DNA from: Pseudo-nitzschia pungens | Lineage: Eukaryota > Bacillariophyta > Bacillariophyceae > Bacillariales > Bacillariaceae | Direction: 5' to 3' | Assembly (NCBI GenBank): GCA_037355855.1 | Contig: CM074769.1 | Coordinates: forward strand, 1,364,001-1,428,000 | DNA length: 64,000 nucleotides | Shown here: one piece after another, positions 31,618 through 41,612 of the stretch | Numbering within the stretch: position 1 is the first letter of the stretch | Layout of the letters: every line of letters begins with the position of its first letter | The notes under the pieces: generated by a model | Databases searched by the model: none | Told to the model about the DNA's origin: nothing | The model's input: only the letters and a program-made list of their open reading frames with translations | Program-made: the position numbers and the translations under genes

Positions 31618-34600
31618 ATGGCTGATACCATCCACACTGGACCCCGCATAATCAACCGGTTTGCGGACGTCTGTGTGGAGGTATTGGACCACAAGGGAAG
31701 GGGACGGATGCTCCGGGGCCTACTAGACTCTGGTTGCTCCAAATCCATCATACTACAACAGTTTGTCGACCGAAGTCAACTAACGAACCGAGACCGAAGA
31801 TCTGTCACCTACAACACGTATGGAGGCAAGTTCAGAACCAAGTCTGCGGCTTCAGTGGGACTAAGGCTGATAGAATTTTCAAACTCCAAGACCATCAAAT
31901 GGACCTTCCAAGTGGATGAATATCACCACCACGAGGAAGTGCCCTATGACATGATCATAGGATCCGACCTGATGGCACAACTGGGACTGGATATAAAATA
32001 CAGCTCCCGAACAATTGAATGGCAGGGTGACTCCATTCCCATGAAGGGAATGGGGGAACTCTCGAACCCGGACAAATGCGAGGCAGTATTCTTTGCCAAC
32101 ACACAGAGTCCAATCCTCCAAAAAGAGGAAGAAAGGCAATCTAAAATTTTGGACGCCGACTACTCCAAAGTCGATATAGACGCTATGGTCAACGACCTGG
32201 AGATCACAGACGCGTCTAAGGAGGCCCTGAAGAAAACATTGAAGAAGTTCCCCACACTCTTTGGAGGAGGTCTGGGACTGCTCAAGAATATTGAACCGGT
32301 ATCTATTGAACTCCAACCAGGGGTTAAACCGGTCAGGCAGAGGTACTATTCAGTACCCCATGCCTTTGAACAAGCACTCCGGAAGGAAATCAACAGGCTC
32401 TGTGACATTGGAGTCCTGGAGAAACTTCCACATGATGATGACTCACCATGGGCATCACCGACGTTCTGTCAACCCAAAAAGACAGGGGACATACGAGTCC
32501 TCACGGACTTTCGGAAGATGAATGCAGCCATTCAACGAAAGCCGTTCCCCCTACCACGCATTGGGGAAACCATCCAAAGACTACAGAAATTTAAGTCTGC
32601 TACGGCACTGGACTTATCCCAAGGGTACTACACCATCCCCATCTGCAAAGAGAGCCAGAAAATTTGCTCCACCATTCTGCCGTGGGGAAAGTATGCCTAC
32701 AAACGACTGGCAATGGGAATCGCATGTGCGCCCGACATCTTCCAATCAGTCATGATGAACCTACTAGGGGATCTGGACTACGTTCTTGTCTATATTGATG
32801 ATATCCTGATCATCCAGCGGGAGGGAGAATCTGAACAGGATCACCTCAACAAAATCGACACAGTCCTACAGAGGCTGGATGATGCTGGCTTCAGAGCCAA
32901 CCTACGAAAATCCTTTTTCATGCAAAAAGAAGTGGAATATCTGGGATTTCTGTTAACAACAGAGGGCATTCAGCCCCAGCCAAAGAAGCTGGAGGCGATG
33001 AAGCGCCTGGAAGCCCCCAAGAACACCAAGCAACTCAAGATGTTCCTTGGAATGGTAAATTTCTACCGGGACATGTGGAGGCGCCGCTCCCACATCCTAG
33101 CCCCTCTGAACAAACTAGCAGGGAAAAAGGGAAAAATGAATTGGTACTGGGGTCCAGCAGAGCAGAAAGCTTTCATGGAGGCGAAAAGGATGCTCGCGGA
33201 TGAAGCAAAGCTTGCATTCCCAGACTTTACGAAACCATTTCATCTCTACTCAGACGCCAGCGACAGGCAACTGGGAGCAACTGTATGCCAAGATGGCAAG
33301 CCCCTTGGTTTCTACACCCGGAAGCTGAACTCTGCGCAGCTCAACTACACGGTTGGAGAGAAAGAACTCCTGGGCATAGTAGAAGGGCTAAAAGCGTTTG
33401 AAGGAATCCTACGAGGACAAGATGTGATTATTCACACAGACCACCTAAACCTACTGTATCAGCAGATGCCGACGCAGAGAATGGTCCGGTGGAGACTCCT
33501 TATGGAGGAGTTCCATCCAGTAGTCAAGCATGTTGCGGGCAAAGACAATGATGCAGCAGATGCACTATCCCGACTGGATATTACTGATGATCCAGCGGAC
33601 ACAGTGGAATGGCTACCACCGAATAAGCCCCTCACCTACGCGGATGAGGAAGAGCACCTCCGGCAACTCCTATTCCCACTTGGAGAAGAAGCTCCGGAAG
33701 AATTCCAGGGCAATAGTGCATTCCCACTTGCCCCGGACATGATTCAGTTCTACCAGCAAAAGGACACAGGAATCATGAGTGCTCTGGAAAAAGACAACCG
33801 ACTGACCACCAAAATGGTGGAAGGTTACAACCTAATCCATAAAGAAGGAAAGATCCTGATTCCCGATAAACTCAAGGATAGAGTTATGGAATGGTACCAC
33901 AGCATGTTGGTCCACCCCGGAGAAAGGAGAATGGAACAGAGCATACGCTCAGTGTTCACCTGGAAAGGCCTACGGAAGGACGTCCAGGACCTTTGTAAGC
34001 ACTGCCACACGTGTCAGATGTTTAAAAAGAGTGGCCGGAAGAAGTATGGACTACTACCGGAAAAAGCAGCTGAGGTCACCAAATGGCAGAGGGTCAATGT
34101 GGACCTCTGGGGACCTGCAACTGTCCACAACAAAAACGGTAAAGACTACCAAATCCATGTCCTCACCATGGTGGACCCAGTGACCGGATGGTTTGAACTG
34201 GCTCACCTGAAGGACTCCCCAAATGCAGCAGAAACTCAACGATTGTTGGACAGCACCTGGCTGGCAAGGTATCCGCGCCCAAAGGAAATTGGCTTTGATG
34301 GCGGGAGTGAGTTCAAAGCAGAGTTCCAAGAGCTCTGCGAGAACATGGGGATGAAAAGAAAGCCCAGTGGAGCTTGGAACCCACAATCCAACTCGGTGTT
34401 GGAAAGGATCCATCAGGTATTAAAGGACTGTTTGTTGTCCTTCAACCTGGAGAACAGGGACCTCCACGAGAAGGACCCTTTTGAGGAATTCACCACCAAG
34501 GCAGCATACGCTATCAGGAGTGCCATCCACACAACCCTGGGGTACTCCCCAGCGCAACTGGTGTTTGGTCGAGACATGTTCATGCCGGTGAACTTCCCAG

Positions 34601-34890
34601 TGGATTGGGAAGCAATCCAAGCAAGGAAGCAGAAAAGCATCCACAAGAGCAACATCAGGGAAAACCAGAAAAGGATCCCCCATGTCTATAAAGAAGGAGA
34701 CTATGTCACCCTGGAAAGGAAGGGCATTATCCCAAAACTATCCTTCCCACGGCAAGGACCTTACAAGGTGCTCAAGGCCCATGATAATGGAACTGTAACT
34801 ATTGAAACTGCTCCTTTTGTAACTGACCGAGTTAACATCAGGAGAGTCCATCCCTACTATTGCAGGGATAGCCCTGAACCAGAGAAGTAA
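31618..34890 (+). CDS. pol: Pol polyprotein: protease, reverse transcriptase, RNase H, integrase
   Basis: The product is 1,090 residues. The aspartic protease has LLDSGCSK (Asp37) and a second loop at IIGSDLMAQLGL. The reverse transcriptase has YIDD at residues 392-395 (VLVYIDDILII) and upstream LDLSQGYYTIP. RNase H follows with FHLYSDAS (Asp546) and HTDHLNLLY. The integrase has an HHCC zinc-binding segment (HSMLVH ... CKHCHTC), then a catalytic core with Asp829 (NVDLWGP), Asp894 (GFDGGSEF) and Glu929 (VLERIHQ), 34 residues between the last two. The C-terminal domain carries GPYKVL, the GPY/F module of gypsy integrases. No chromodomain was seen. Pol is in the same frame as gag, so it is made either by readthrough of the gag TGA or by reinitiation at the abutting ATG. 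Confidence 0.94.
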   Translation: MADTIHTGPRIINRFADVCVEVLDHKGRGRMLRGLLDSGCSKSIILQQFVDRSQLTNRDRRSVTYNTYGGKFRTKSAASVGLRLIEFSNSKTIKWTFQVDEYHHHEEVPYDMIIGSDLMAQLGLDIKYSSRTIEWQGDSIPMKGMGELSNPDKCEAVFFANTQSPILQKEEERQSKILDADYSKVDIDAMVNDLEITDASKEALKKTLKKFPTLFGGGLGLLKNIEPVSIELQPGVKPVRQRYYSVPHAFEQALRKEINRLCDIGVLEKLPHDDDSPWASPTFCQPKKTGDIRVLTDFRKMNAAIQRKPFPLPRIGETIQRLQKFKSATALDLSQGYYTIPICKESQKICSTILPWGKYAYKRLAMGIACAPDIFQSVMMNLLGDLDYVLVYIDDILIIQREGESEQDHLNKIDTVLQRLDDAGFRANLRKSFFMQKEVEYLGFLLTTEGIQPQPKKLEAMKRLEAPKNTKQLKMFLGMVNFYRDMWRRRSHILAPLNKLAGKKGKMNWYWGPAEQKAFMEAKRMLADEAKLAFPDFTKPFHLYSDASDRQLGATVCQDGKPLGFYTRKLNSAQLNYTVGEKELLGIVEGLKAFEGILRGQDVIIHTDHLNLLYQQMPTQRMVRWRLLMEEFHPVVKHVAGKDNDAADALSRLDITDDPADTVEWLPPNKPLTYADEEEHLRQLLFPLGEEAPEEFQGNSAFPLAPDMIQFYQQKDTGIMSALEKDNRLTTKMVEGYNLIHKEGKILIPDKLKDRVMEWYHSMLVHPGERRMEQSIRSVFTWKGLRKDVQDLCKHCHTCQMFKKSGRKKYGLLPEKAAEVTKWQRVNVDLWGPATVHNKNGKDYQIHVLTMVDPVTGWFELAHLKDSPNAAETQRLLDSTWLARYPRPKEIGFDGGSEFKAEFQELCENMGMKRKPSGAWNPQSNSVLERIHQVLKDCLLSFNLENRDLHEKDPFEEFTTKAAYAIRSAIHTTLGYSPAQLVFGRDMFMPVNFPVDWEAIQARKQKSIHKSNIRENQKRIPHVYKEGDYVTLERKGIIPKLSFPRQGPYKVLKAHDNGTVTIETAPFVTDRVNIRRVHPYYCRDSPEPEK

Positions 34891-34905
34891 TTGTTACAGT
34901 ACCAT

Positions 34906-34912
34906 GGAGGAG
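34906..34912 (+). other. Candidate polypurine tract
   Basis: The short purine run GGAGGAG lies two bases before the 3' LTR and would prime plus-strand synthesis. It is shorter than typical tracts but is the only purine run directly adjoining the LTR. Confidence 0.45.
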
Positions 34913-34914
34913 CA

Positions 34915-35103
34915 TGCCGTGCACCGGAATACAGTCACGAGTCTACTCGGGACTGGATTAGGGATAAGGATAAAAACAATCGGCGAGTCGACAGAATCGC
35001 TGATTCGGAAGGCTCTTAGAACTGTAGCAAATAGACTAACCAATAGAGCTCACAATTTGCATATCACTACTATTCTAATCACTAGTAGACCCGGGGTATG
35101 GCA
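34915..35103 (+). repeat. 3' LTR (189 bp)
   Basis: It appears identical to the 5' LTR over its whole length and ends GGTATGGCA directly before the TTTGG target duplication. Confidence 0.95.
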
Positions 35104-35108
35104 TTTGG

Positions 35109-36430
35109 TGCTACTATGGGGGATGCTGGAAAGGGTGTTGTAAACTGGGGTAGGAATCAGTACCAGAGCCACACACCATAGTTTCTTAGCAGTCTTCAGA
35201 AGAGCACACTGAACAGCATCCCTCATCAAACCACTTGTATGCTACTACTTTATGCTACATGGTTGCCGAGGATGCTGGTGCATGCTGCGAGTGCCTACCT
35301 CATTGACAGTTGGATACCCAGCCATGCAGTAGTACAATTAAACAGATACTACTAACAGCATAGTTAGTGCCTACAGTATGGTGATAACAGTACTACTACA
35401 GCACTTGCAGCAAGTAAGCTGTATGGATATAGTTCAGCTCAGCTAAGCTCAGCTCACCAATTCACTTCTTGTTGTTTCTTCATCTACTACTAGAACAAAC
35501 ACCACCACCTACTACTAGTAGTATTACTCGTAGTAATTATTTTTCTGAATACACCCACTAGTACTACTAGCTAGTACTAGTATCATGTCCAGTAATCTCA
35601 CCACCAATTTGACTGATCCCCTTTTACCTCCAGGGGAGTAACCTTACCTGCTGCAATAATGATATTCAAGATGCTAGTAACAAGAAGGCTCCTGCTGTGT
35701 AGGGAACTGTACTGGGGCTACAGGTATTAGTAGCCTACGGTAACTATTTACAAGGTGCTAGGCTGTGTGCTAAGCAGCAGGCTTAGCAACAGGCTTTGTA
35801 GCAGGCTTAGCAACAGGCTTGTTCCAAGGTGCTACGGTATGGTGTCTTGGCACCAAGTGACCAGGGTTCTCGTGTACGATTTGTACCGGTTAGTAATCTT
35901 ACTGAAACCCGGATAGCACCCTTAGCACACACCGTAGCACGGTGCTACAGGGTTAAGGTTGGATGGTCCTATTCGTATCGGGCTGACCCCCCCTTTCCCA
36001 CAATCTTGTTCGCGTGTGACACCGTCATCAATCACTGCTGACAACGTACGTGTAATTACTGGTAACCTTACTTGTAATCGAAAATACGAAGCACCGTAAA
36101 CCTTACGGTAAGATTACGGTACGTAAGGTAACTTTTAAGTAACTTACCTCGTAACTTACACGGACCAGTAATTGCTAACTGTAACAGTTCCATCAAACTG
36201 AGTTGAGGAAAGTGAACTTGTCCTTCGTGAGAACTCGATGGCATCCATCGACGGACACAACTACGGTAAGGTTAACCCTTGTTACGAGAACCACGCCCGT
36301 GTTTGTCCCGTTGTGTTTGTGTGTTTTGGTCCCTTCCATTCCTTGCCCAACCGCTTTGTTTGTTACCATTGAGTATCCAGCGCGGTAATTAGTCCCATCC
36401 AGTATCCAACCAACCAACCAACCAACCAGC
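35109..36430. other. Intergenic region upstream of the YtoQ-family gene
   Basis: The first part continues the trinucleotide-rich DNA interrupted by the retrotransposon. It includes a copy of the dispersed repeat at 35690-35905 (own entry) and GTAAGGTTAC/TACGAAG words at about 36060-36170. The last bases before the YtoQ start are a (CCAA)n run (about 36408-36427). No separate gene was recognised. Confidence 0.6.
35690..35905 (+). repeat. Dispersed repeat with internal CAGGCTTAGCAA minisatellite, copy 1
   Basis: The sequence runs TGTAGGGAACTGTACTGGGG-CTACAGG, then GGTGCTAGGCTGTGTGCTAAG, then 4-5 units of CAGGCTTAGCAA(CAGG), then TTGTTCCAAGGTGCTA, then CCAGGGTTCTCGTGTACGAT. The same order of landmarks recurs at about 62880-63200 and inverted at about 63341-63640. 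Confidence 0.75.
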
Positions 36431-37105
36431 ATGTTTGCGAGCCGAGGAATCGCGTCCGCGGCGGCGAGAGCTTTCGCCGCAAGAACGAGGGGCCGCAACC
36501 AGAGTTCCGGCAGCCGCCGTCTCTTATCCACCACCACCACCACCACCACCACTACCACCCAGTACAACGGCGGAGACGACAAAGTCTGGAAGGTCTACCT
36601 GTCGGGTGAAATCCACAGCGACTGGCGGGAGGTCATCGCCGACGGATTGGCCGAGAAGCAACTCCCCGTGGTCCTGTCCGCCCCCAACACCAGCCACGAG
36701 GACAGCGACGACTGCGGTGCCATGATCCTGGGCATGCAGGAGGAACGTCCGAACTGGGACCACATCGGCGCGTCCATGAATGCCATTCGCACCCAGACGC
36801 TTCTCAGGGACGCCGACGTGGTGGTGGTGCGCTTTGGCGAAAAGTACCGACAGTGGAACGCCGCCTTTGACGCCGGCTACGCGGCGGCCCTGGGCAAGCC
36901 GATCGTGACCATTCACCCCCCGGCCATTTCGCACATGCTCAAGGAGGTCAACGCCGCCTCCAGGGCCGTTTGCAGCGATCCGCAACAGGTCGTCGACACG
37001 CTGGCCTACGTGATCCGGGGGGATCTTCCCGCGAACCCGTGGGACGGACGCGATCAATGGGTGCCGATCGCCGACCGGCTGGGCAAGGGAAACCCGAATC
37101 CCTAA
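36431..37105 (+). CDS. YtoQ-family protein with probable mitochondrial presequence
   Basis: One exon encodes 224 residues. Residues 1-45 are Arg/Ala/Ser-rich with no acidic residues and end in a Thr run, typical of an organelle (probably mitochondrial) presequence. The mature part matches the YtoQ family (nucleoside deoxyribosyltransferase-like fold): VYLSGEIHSDWR (residues 55-66), LSAPNTSHEDSD, IRTQTLLRDADVVVVRFGEKYRQWN (about 119-143) and AALGKPIVTIHP. Family members are usually about 150 residues, so the extra length is the presequence and a C-terminal tail. The biochemical function of YtoQ is not established. A (CCAA)n run directly precedes the start codon. Confidence 0.88.
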   Translation: MFASRGIASAAARAFAARTRGRNQSSGSRRLLSTTTTTTTTTTQYNGGDDKVWKVYLSGEIHSDWREVIADGLAEKQLPVVLSAPNTSHEDSDDCGAMILGMQEERPNWDHIGASMNAIRTQTLLRDADVVVVRFGEKYRQWNAAFDAGYAAALGKPIVTIHPPAISHMLKEVNAASRAVCSDPQQVVDTLAYVIRGDLPANPWDGRDQWVPIADRLGKGNPNP

Positions 37106-39257
37106 GGCGCGGTGCCCCGGCAAGGCACACTGCGTTGCGTTGCCGACGGAGCGCCATCGGTGGTTCATTCATTCATTCGTTCATTCATTCATTCATTCGT
37201 TCGTTCATTCTGTTTCGGAGTGTTGCGCGACAACGGGAAGCGTGGATTTTGGTTCTGTACATCCGAGCAACTACTCCTACGACCACAGCTGGCTTGCTCG
37301 CTCGCTCTCTTGCGGTTGGATTGCATTCGATCCATTCTGTTTTCTCGGTTGCATTCGATCGAGGAAGCATGCAGGAGGCCGACTCGACGACTCTCCGGAT
37401 CCGCGATCGGAAACGGAACCAATCGAGATAGTAGAGTAGTATCATTATTAGTTTGGATTCGAATCGTGTTTTCGGGACCTCACACCGGCGGTCCCAGCAT
37501 TCCATCAAAAATCATTGTCGAGACGAGACACGGACACGGACACGCACATACTGCTCCGGGAGAAGGAAATAGTTGCAGTTGCGATCAATCACATCAATCA
37601 TTATTCATTTTGCAATTCTATACTGTGTATACTGCCGTAGAATCTAGTCGGAAGAAAGATCGAACCGTGGGAGGATCCGGGGCACACACCACAAAATTTC
37701 GAACAGCTGAACCTCTGTTCTCGTACACATTATTAGAACGGGATGAAGGACCGAGACTTCAGTGATAGGAATTCAGTAGTACTACTACTAGTAGTAGTAC
37801 TTGTAGACTCACTTAGCACAAGGAGTGCCTGTGTTTTTCAGTGCACAGACGAGGGGAGCATACGGATGGACGAGTGATAACGATGGATGGATGAATGGAT
37901 GGATGGATGGATGGATCACTTTCCCTTCCGCCTCTCGCTCACGAAAAAAAAAAAAAAAAAAAAAAAAGCGAGCCCGGAAAGCTACATCTATTGGTTGCTT
38001 GTTGCCGCAAGTCGCTCGCTGCTAGGCATCGGAAAGAAAGCAGGCAAAAACGCCGTTATTGCTAAAAAATAACGATGCTCTGTATACCACTGCTATCGTT
38101 GGTGACGCATCGCTACGGTTTCGCCACACACGCACAACGTACGGTACAACGTGCTTCGTGCTTCCAACCGACGCCGTCGTCGAACACACCCGCACGCGGG
38201 GCAAACTCCACCGCGTCGACCGACACGCCGCCCACCCACACATCGCAATGGACCGGGGGGTCGGGTCCTCGAGCCGCAACGCAAAGGAACGAACGAATCA
38301 ATCGACTCACTCACTCACTCACTCACTCACTTCCCTCCCCTCAATTCCCGGGAACTCGGGCTGGTGCGCGCGAGTTCCCGGGATGGTTCATGGGACAAGA
38401 CGTCGAGTGCCGCGGATGGCTACTTGGTGGTGGGAGTTGCGGGTACCATTGTTGGTGCCTTCTCTTGGATCCTTCTGTTTACTGAGATTGTGAGCGGTGG
38501 AAGAATCATCGATTGATTCGTACCGTATGTCTCATTAGGGGGTTTCTTGTTGATGAGATGATTGAGATGGATTGGACTGACTGACTCTGGGATGATTCAC
38601 ATTCTTGGTTCGGGCCATGAGTGCGTCGTGTTGGATTGGTGTCACCTCGTAACTTACCCGCCATAGTGTAACTTACGTACAGTAGTGCCGAAACCAACAT
38701 ACGTTGTACGTTGGTTTCTGTTGGAACGGTTGGTGCATGACTTCACGCATACCGTGTCCGCACGGGACCAAAACTCATTATAACGCTTGGTCGATTCAAT
38801 TATTTTGAATCGAGCGGTGCCGTAAGGTTACGGTACGTAACCTTACCGTAACTTATTGTTTGGTTTTCACTTTTTTTTTGTGATTGTTCGGTTTTCCTTC
38901 TTCGGTTTTGGGTTCCAACGACACCAAACAGTTCAGTGCTTTCGAACAATCCCTTGATTGATAGTGTGGTATGGTACGAGCACTCGTACGGTACCGGTAT
39001 GTACGGCAAGTTATTCATATCATCATCATCATCATCATCATCAAACCCACTACCAATCTGGTACGCACGGGATTGCGAATGGGATTGAGAATTCGACATG
39101 TCTATGAATGAAAGACAGTGAAGCAAGTGCGATCCGCAGTTTCGTTGTAATTCCGAATAAAAAGCAGCATAGATCGGATAATTGAGAGGACGGGACCAGA
39201 CGAGGGCCGGACATTTCTTTTGCAAGCAAAAACGGACGCGACACATGAACCGACGAC
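37106..39257. other. Simple-sequence-rich intergenic region
   Basis: It contains a (CATT)n run directly after the YtoQ stop (about 37162-37208), a (GATG)n run (about 37882-37915), an A23-type homopolymer (about 37944-37966), a (CACT)n run (about 38308-38332) and a (CAT)n run (about 39017-39042). Frames open through these repeats encode only repeated peptides and are not called. A frame at 38059-38493 has no family resemblance. Confidence 0.6.
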
Positions 39258-41612
39258 ATGACGCGACAACAACAACATCATCATCATCATCAACAACAAC
39301 AACAACAACGACAAAAACAACTACCGGACTCTGTGAGGGGGAAAGCTAGAAATAAGAAACGGCACATTCTGTCCGTGTCACCGAATTGCTTTCTGTGGTT
39401 GTCCTTACTGGTGGCCCTGAATTTCGTGATCCTCTCCTCCATAACCGTATACTATAACGACGGCGGATTCCGTGTTGACCACGGCAGCGAGCGAGGTCTC
39501 TCCGCGGGTACCAGCCACCCAGAAGATGCAGCAGGGGTAGGCAACGGCCTTGCCCCCCTCGCTACACCAGCATCTTCCGATCCGCAATTTGCCGCGTCCG
39601 AATCGTTGACGTCGACGTTAACATTGTCCTTGTCGGACCGGAAGAACCATGCCGAGGATCCCTCCGCCGCGAAGCATTCCCATTCTTCCTTAGAGAAAGC
39701 GGGGACACCTCACGAGGCGTCGGTTGGTGCCACGAGTCTCGGGAAAACGCCGCTTCCCCCAACCTCCGTCCCGTATTATCTCCAGGGAAAGACTCGCTAC
39801 AAGGACAAAAAGTTCCATCACAAAAAGACGTTTGAGCGGATCGATCGGGAGGAGGCAAAACCCATTGGCGGTGGCAATGGCAATGGCAATGGCAATGGCA
39901 ATGGCAGTCGCGATGGCACAACAACGATGACCAAGGCGGATTCCTCCCGTTCCGAAACCGTTTGGGTTCTCCGAGACAACGTCCGGATTCCGACCCGGAA
40001 TCACGAGAGCATCCTCCTGGAATACACTGGGACCAACGGAGACGACAAACAAATACTGGTCAACGTCCTCGGTCGGTACTCCCGCGAAGTCCAGTGGATG
40101 GATCTTTTGACCGGGGAACAATACTCGATCGAGACGACCGGCACCGATCCCGATCGCCGACCCCTCAACGATCTGAATCACGTCGCAAGCGTGGTGGTCG
40201 ATTCCCTTGCTGTCAAAACGGAGGAAGGTTCCTCGATCCCGAGCCACCTCCAACAGCAGAGCACCGAAAGCCACCAGAAGCAACAGCAACAGCAACAGCA
40301 ATATCAGCGGCGACGGCGAAAGGAGGTCTGGTTGCCCTGCGGCTTCCACAACGATCGCATCGGAAACGAATTGTCGAGCAACTACGTTCGGATCGTGGAC
40401 CTGGAAACGATGGCGGTCCGAACCGGACCCAAACTTCCGTATTCCGGCGGCGCTTGCGGGGCGGCTCCCATAGAGGCAATCCGGGGGGAACCACCACTGG
40501 TGTGTGCCTTTGGTGGGACCGACGGCAATCACGACACGGGTGAGTGCAGTTTGGCAGAACAAAGCAGAGCGGAGTGCAATGCAATGGAATACAATGGAGT
40601 GCAATGCAATGGAGTGCAATACAATGGAATACAATACAATGGAATGATATTTTTTTGGCATGAAACACAAAAAAAGGCTCTATCGACTTTTAAGGGAAGC
40701 AGGGAAAATATCTCACAATGCGTGCTTGTGTATGATGTTTGTGGGTTTCGTGTTTTCTTGTTTCTTTTGATTTCTCTTGGTTTCGTTCGGTGTCTTGGCT
40801 CAGGTGTGTTTTTGCCGTACGTATCCTGCTACGATCGGGTGACCGAAGACTGGGTGTACCCGTTTGGCAAGTTGCCGGTGGGAATGGATCATCTCAGCGT
40901 TGCCGTGATACCCAAGGCCGCATGCCACCCGGACGATCCAGCGCGGGTCCTCGTATTCAACTTCCGAACGAAGAATTATTCGACGCACAAAGCGGCCGAA
41001 ATCCTGGCCTTCGATCTTCCCGAGAACGGATGGACCCGGGACGAACTGACCAAAATGCCCGCCGACCGAGAGGGAGCCTGGTACACCTTTGCCAATCACT
41101 CCTTTGCCGGTGGGGCCGACGAGGCGTATGCTCCGAGGGATGCATCGGGTGTAGTCATGGCCAACGATGGCAGGTCGCTGGTCAATTTCGGCGGAATCAA
41201 CCAGATTCCTAATCCCCGGTGGAAGAAGGGTGACCGCAGCCACGGCCCAAAGGTATTCTCGACGTGGTATTCGGTCGCCCGGGAGTTGAAGGTGTGCTCG
41301 AAAACGTGGCGGGTAGTGGCCGATATGGGCATCCAGACCTTTGCCCTCATGGCCTCCGCCAGCACCAAGCTCAACGCGGCCTTTTTTTGCGGTGGGGCCA
41401 TGTACCGGCAAGACTACAAGGGGAACACCCGCTTGTGCCTGGCCTTTCGGATCCCCGGCATTGACTTTTGGAACCACCGGACCGCGGCGGTCGAAAACTT
41501 TCCTCCCGGGTTTGAAGCCGGTGGGGAAACTTCCTGTGCTCTGGACTCCGGACGAAAATGTTTACGGAAACGAGAAGAGAAGGTCGAAAGGATGTACCAA
41601 ACACGGACATAA
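39258..41612 (+). CDS. Kelch-like beta-propeller type II membrane protein
   Basis: Two exons are inferred, 39258-40539 and 40804-41612, giving about 696 residues. The intron 40540-40803 (GTGAGT...GCTCAG) is 264 bases, a multiple of three without a stop, so unspliced RNA would also be open. It holds TGCAATGGAATACAATGGA-type repeats. The N-terminus is His/Gln-rich and basic, with a membrane anchor at about residues 43-65 (CFLWLSLLVALNFVILSSITVYY). A Ser/Thr/Gly-rich stem follows. The C-terminal half has kelch-like blades: LPYSGGACG...AFGGTDGNHDTG, CYDRVTEDWVYPFGKLPVGMDHLSVAVI and LVNFGGINQIPNPRW. A Golgi-lumen or surface role is inferred; no catalytic residues were identified. The 3' part from about 41019 lies in the right arm of the inverted duplication and has a broken copy at 19944-20418. 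Confidence 0.78.
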   Translation: MTRQQQHHHHHQQQQQQRQKQLPDSVRGKARNKKRHILSVSPNCFLWLSLLVALNFVILSSITVYYNDGGFRVDHGSERGLSAGTSHPEDAAGVGNGLAPLATPASSDPQFAASESLTSTLTLSLSDRKNHAEDPSAAKHSHSSLEKAGTPHEASVGATSLGKTPLPPTSVPYYLQGKTRYKDKKFHHKKTFERIDREEAKPIGGGNGNGNGNGNGSRDGTTTMTKADSSRSETVWVLRDNVRIPTRNHESILLEYTGTNGDDKQILVNVLGRYSREVQWMDLLTGEQYSIETTGTDPDRRPLNDLNHVASVVVDSLAVKTEEGSSIPSHLQQQSTESHQKQQQQQQQYQRRRRKEVWLPCGFHNDRIGNELSSNYVRIVDLETMAVRTGPKLPYSGGACGAAPIEAIRGEPPLVCAFGGTDGNHDTGECSLAEQSRAECNAMEYNGVQCNGVQYNGIQYNGMIFFWHETQKKALSTFKGSRENISQCVLVYDVCGFRVFLFLLISLGFVRCLGSGVFLPYVSCYDRVTEDWVYPFGKLPVGMDHLSVAVIPKAACHPDDPARVLVFNFRTKNYSTHKAAEILAFDLPENGWTRDELTKMPADREGAWYTFANHSFAGGADEAYAPRDASGVVMANDGRSLVNFGGINQIPNPRWKKGDRSHGPKVFSTWYSVARELKVCSKTWRVVADMGIQTFALMASASTKLNAAFFCGGAMYRQDYKGNTRLCLAFRIPGIDFWNHRTAAVENFPPGFEAGGETSCALDSGRKCLRKREEKVERMYQTRT

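Larger units (their letters stand above)
29260..35108 (+). mobile_element. Complete Ty3/gypsy-type LTR retrotransposon with 5-bp target duplication
   Basis: The element spans 29265-35103 (5,839 bp). It is flanked by the direct repeat TTTGG at 29260-29264 and 35104-35108. The order is 5' LTR, long leader, gag, pol (protease, reverse transcriptase, RNase H, integrase), a short purine tract, 3' LTR. Integrase after RNase H defines the Ty3/gypsy order. The two LTRs read as identical, and both ORFs are free of internal breaks, so the insertion is recent and possibly active. It sits in the spacer of the large inverted duplication. Confidence 0.95.

Noticed and set aside
38059..38516. Overlapping open frames of 120-145 residues in all three plus frames and on the minus strand
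   Set aside because: Simultaneous openness in several frames reflects base composition and CACT/CAAC runs. There is no domain, and the peptides are low complexity.
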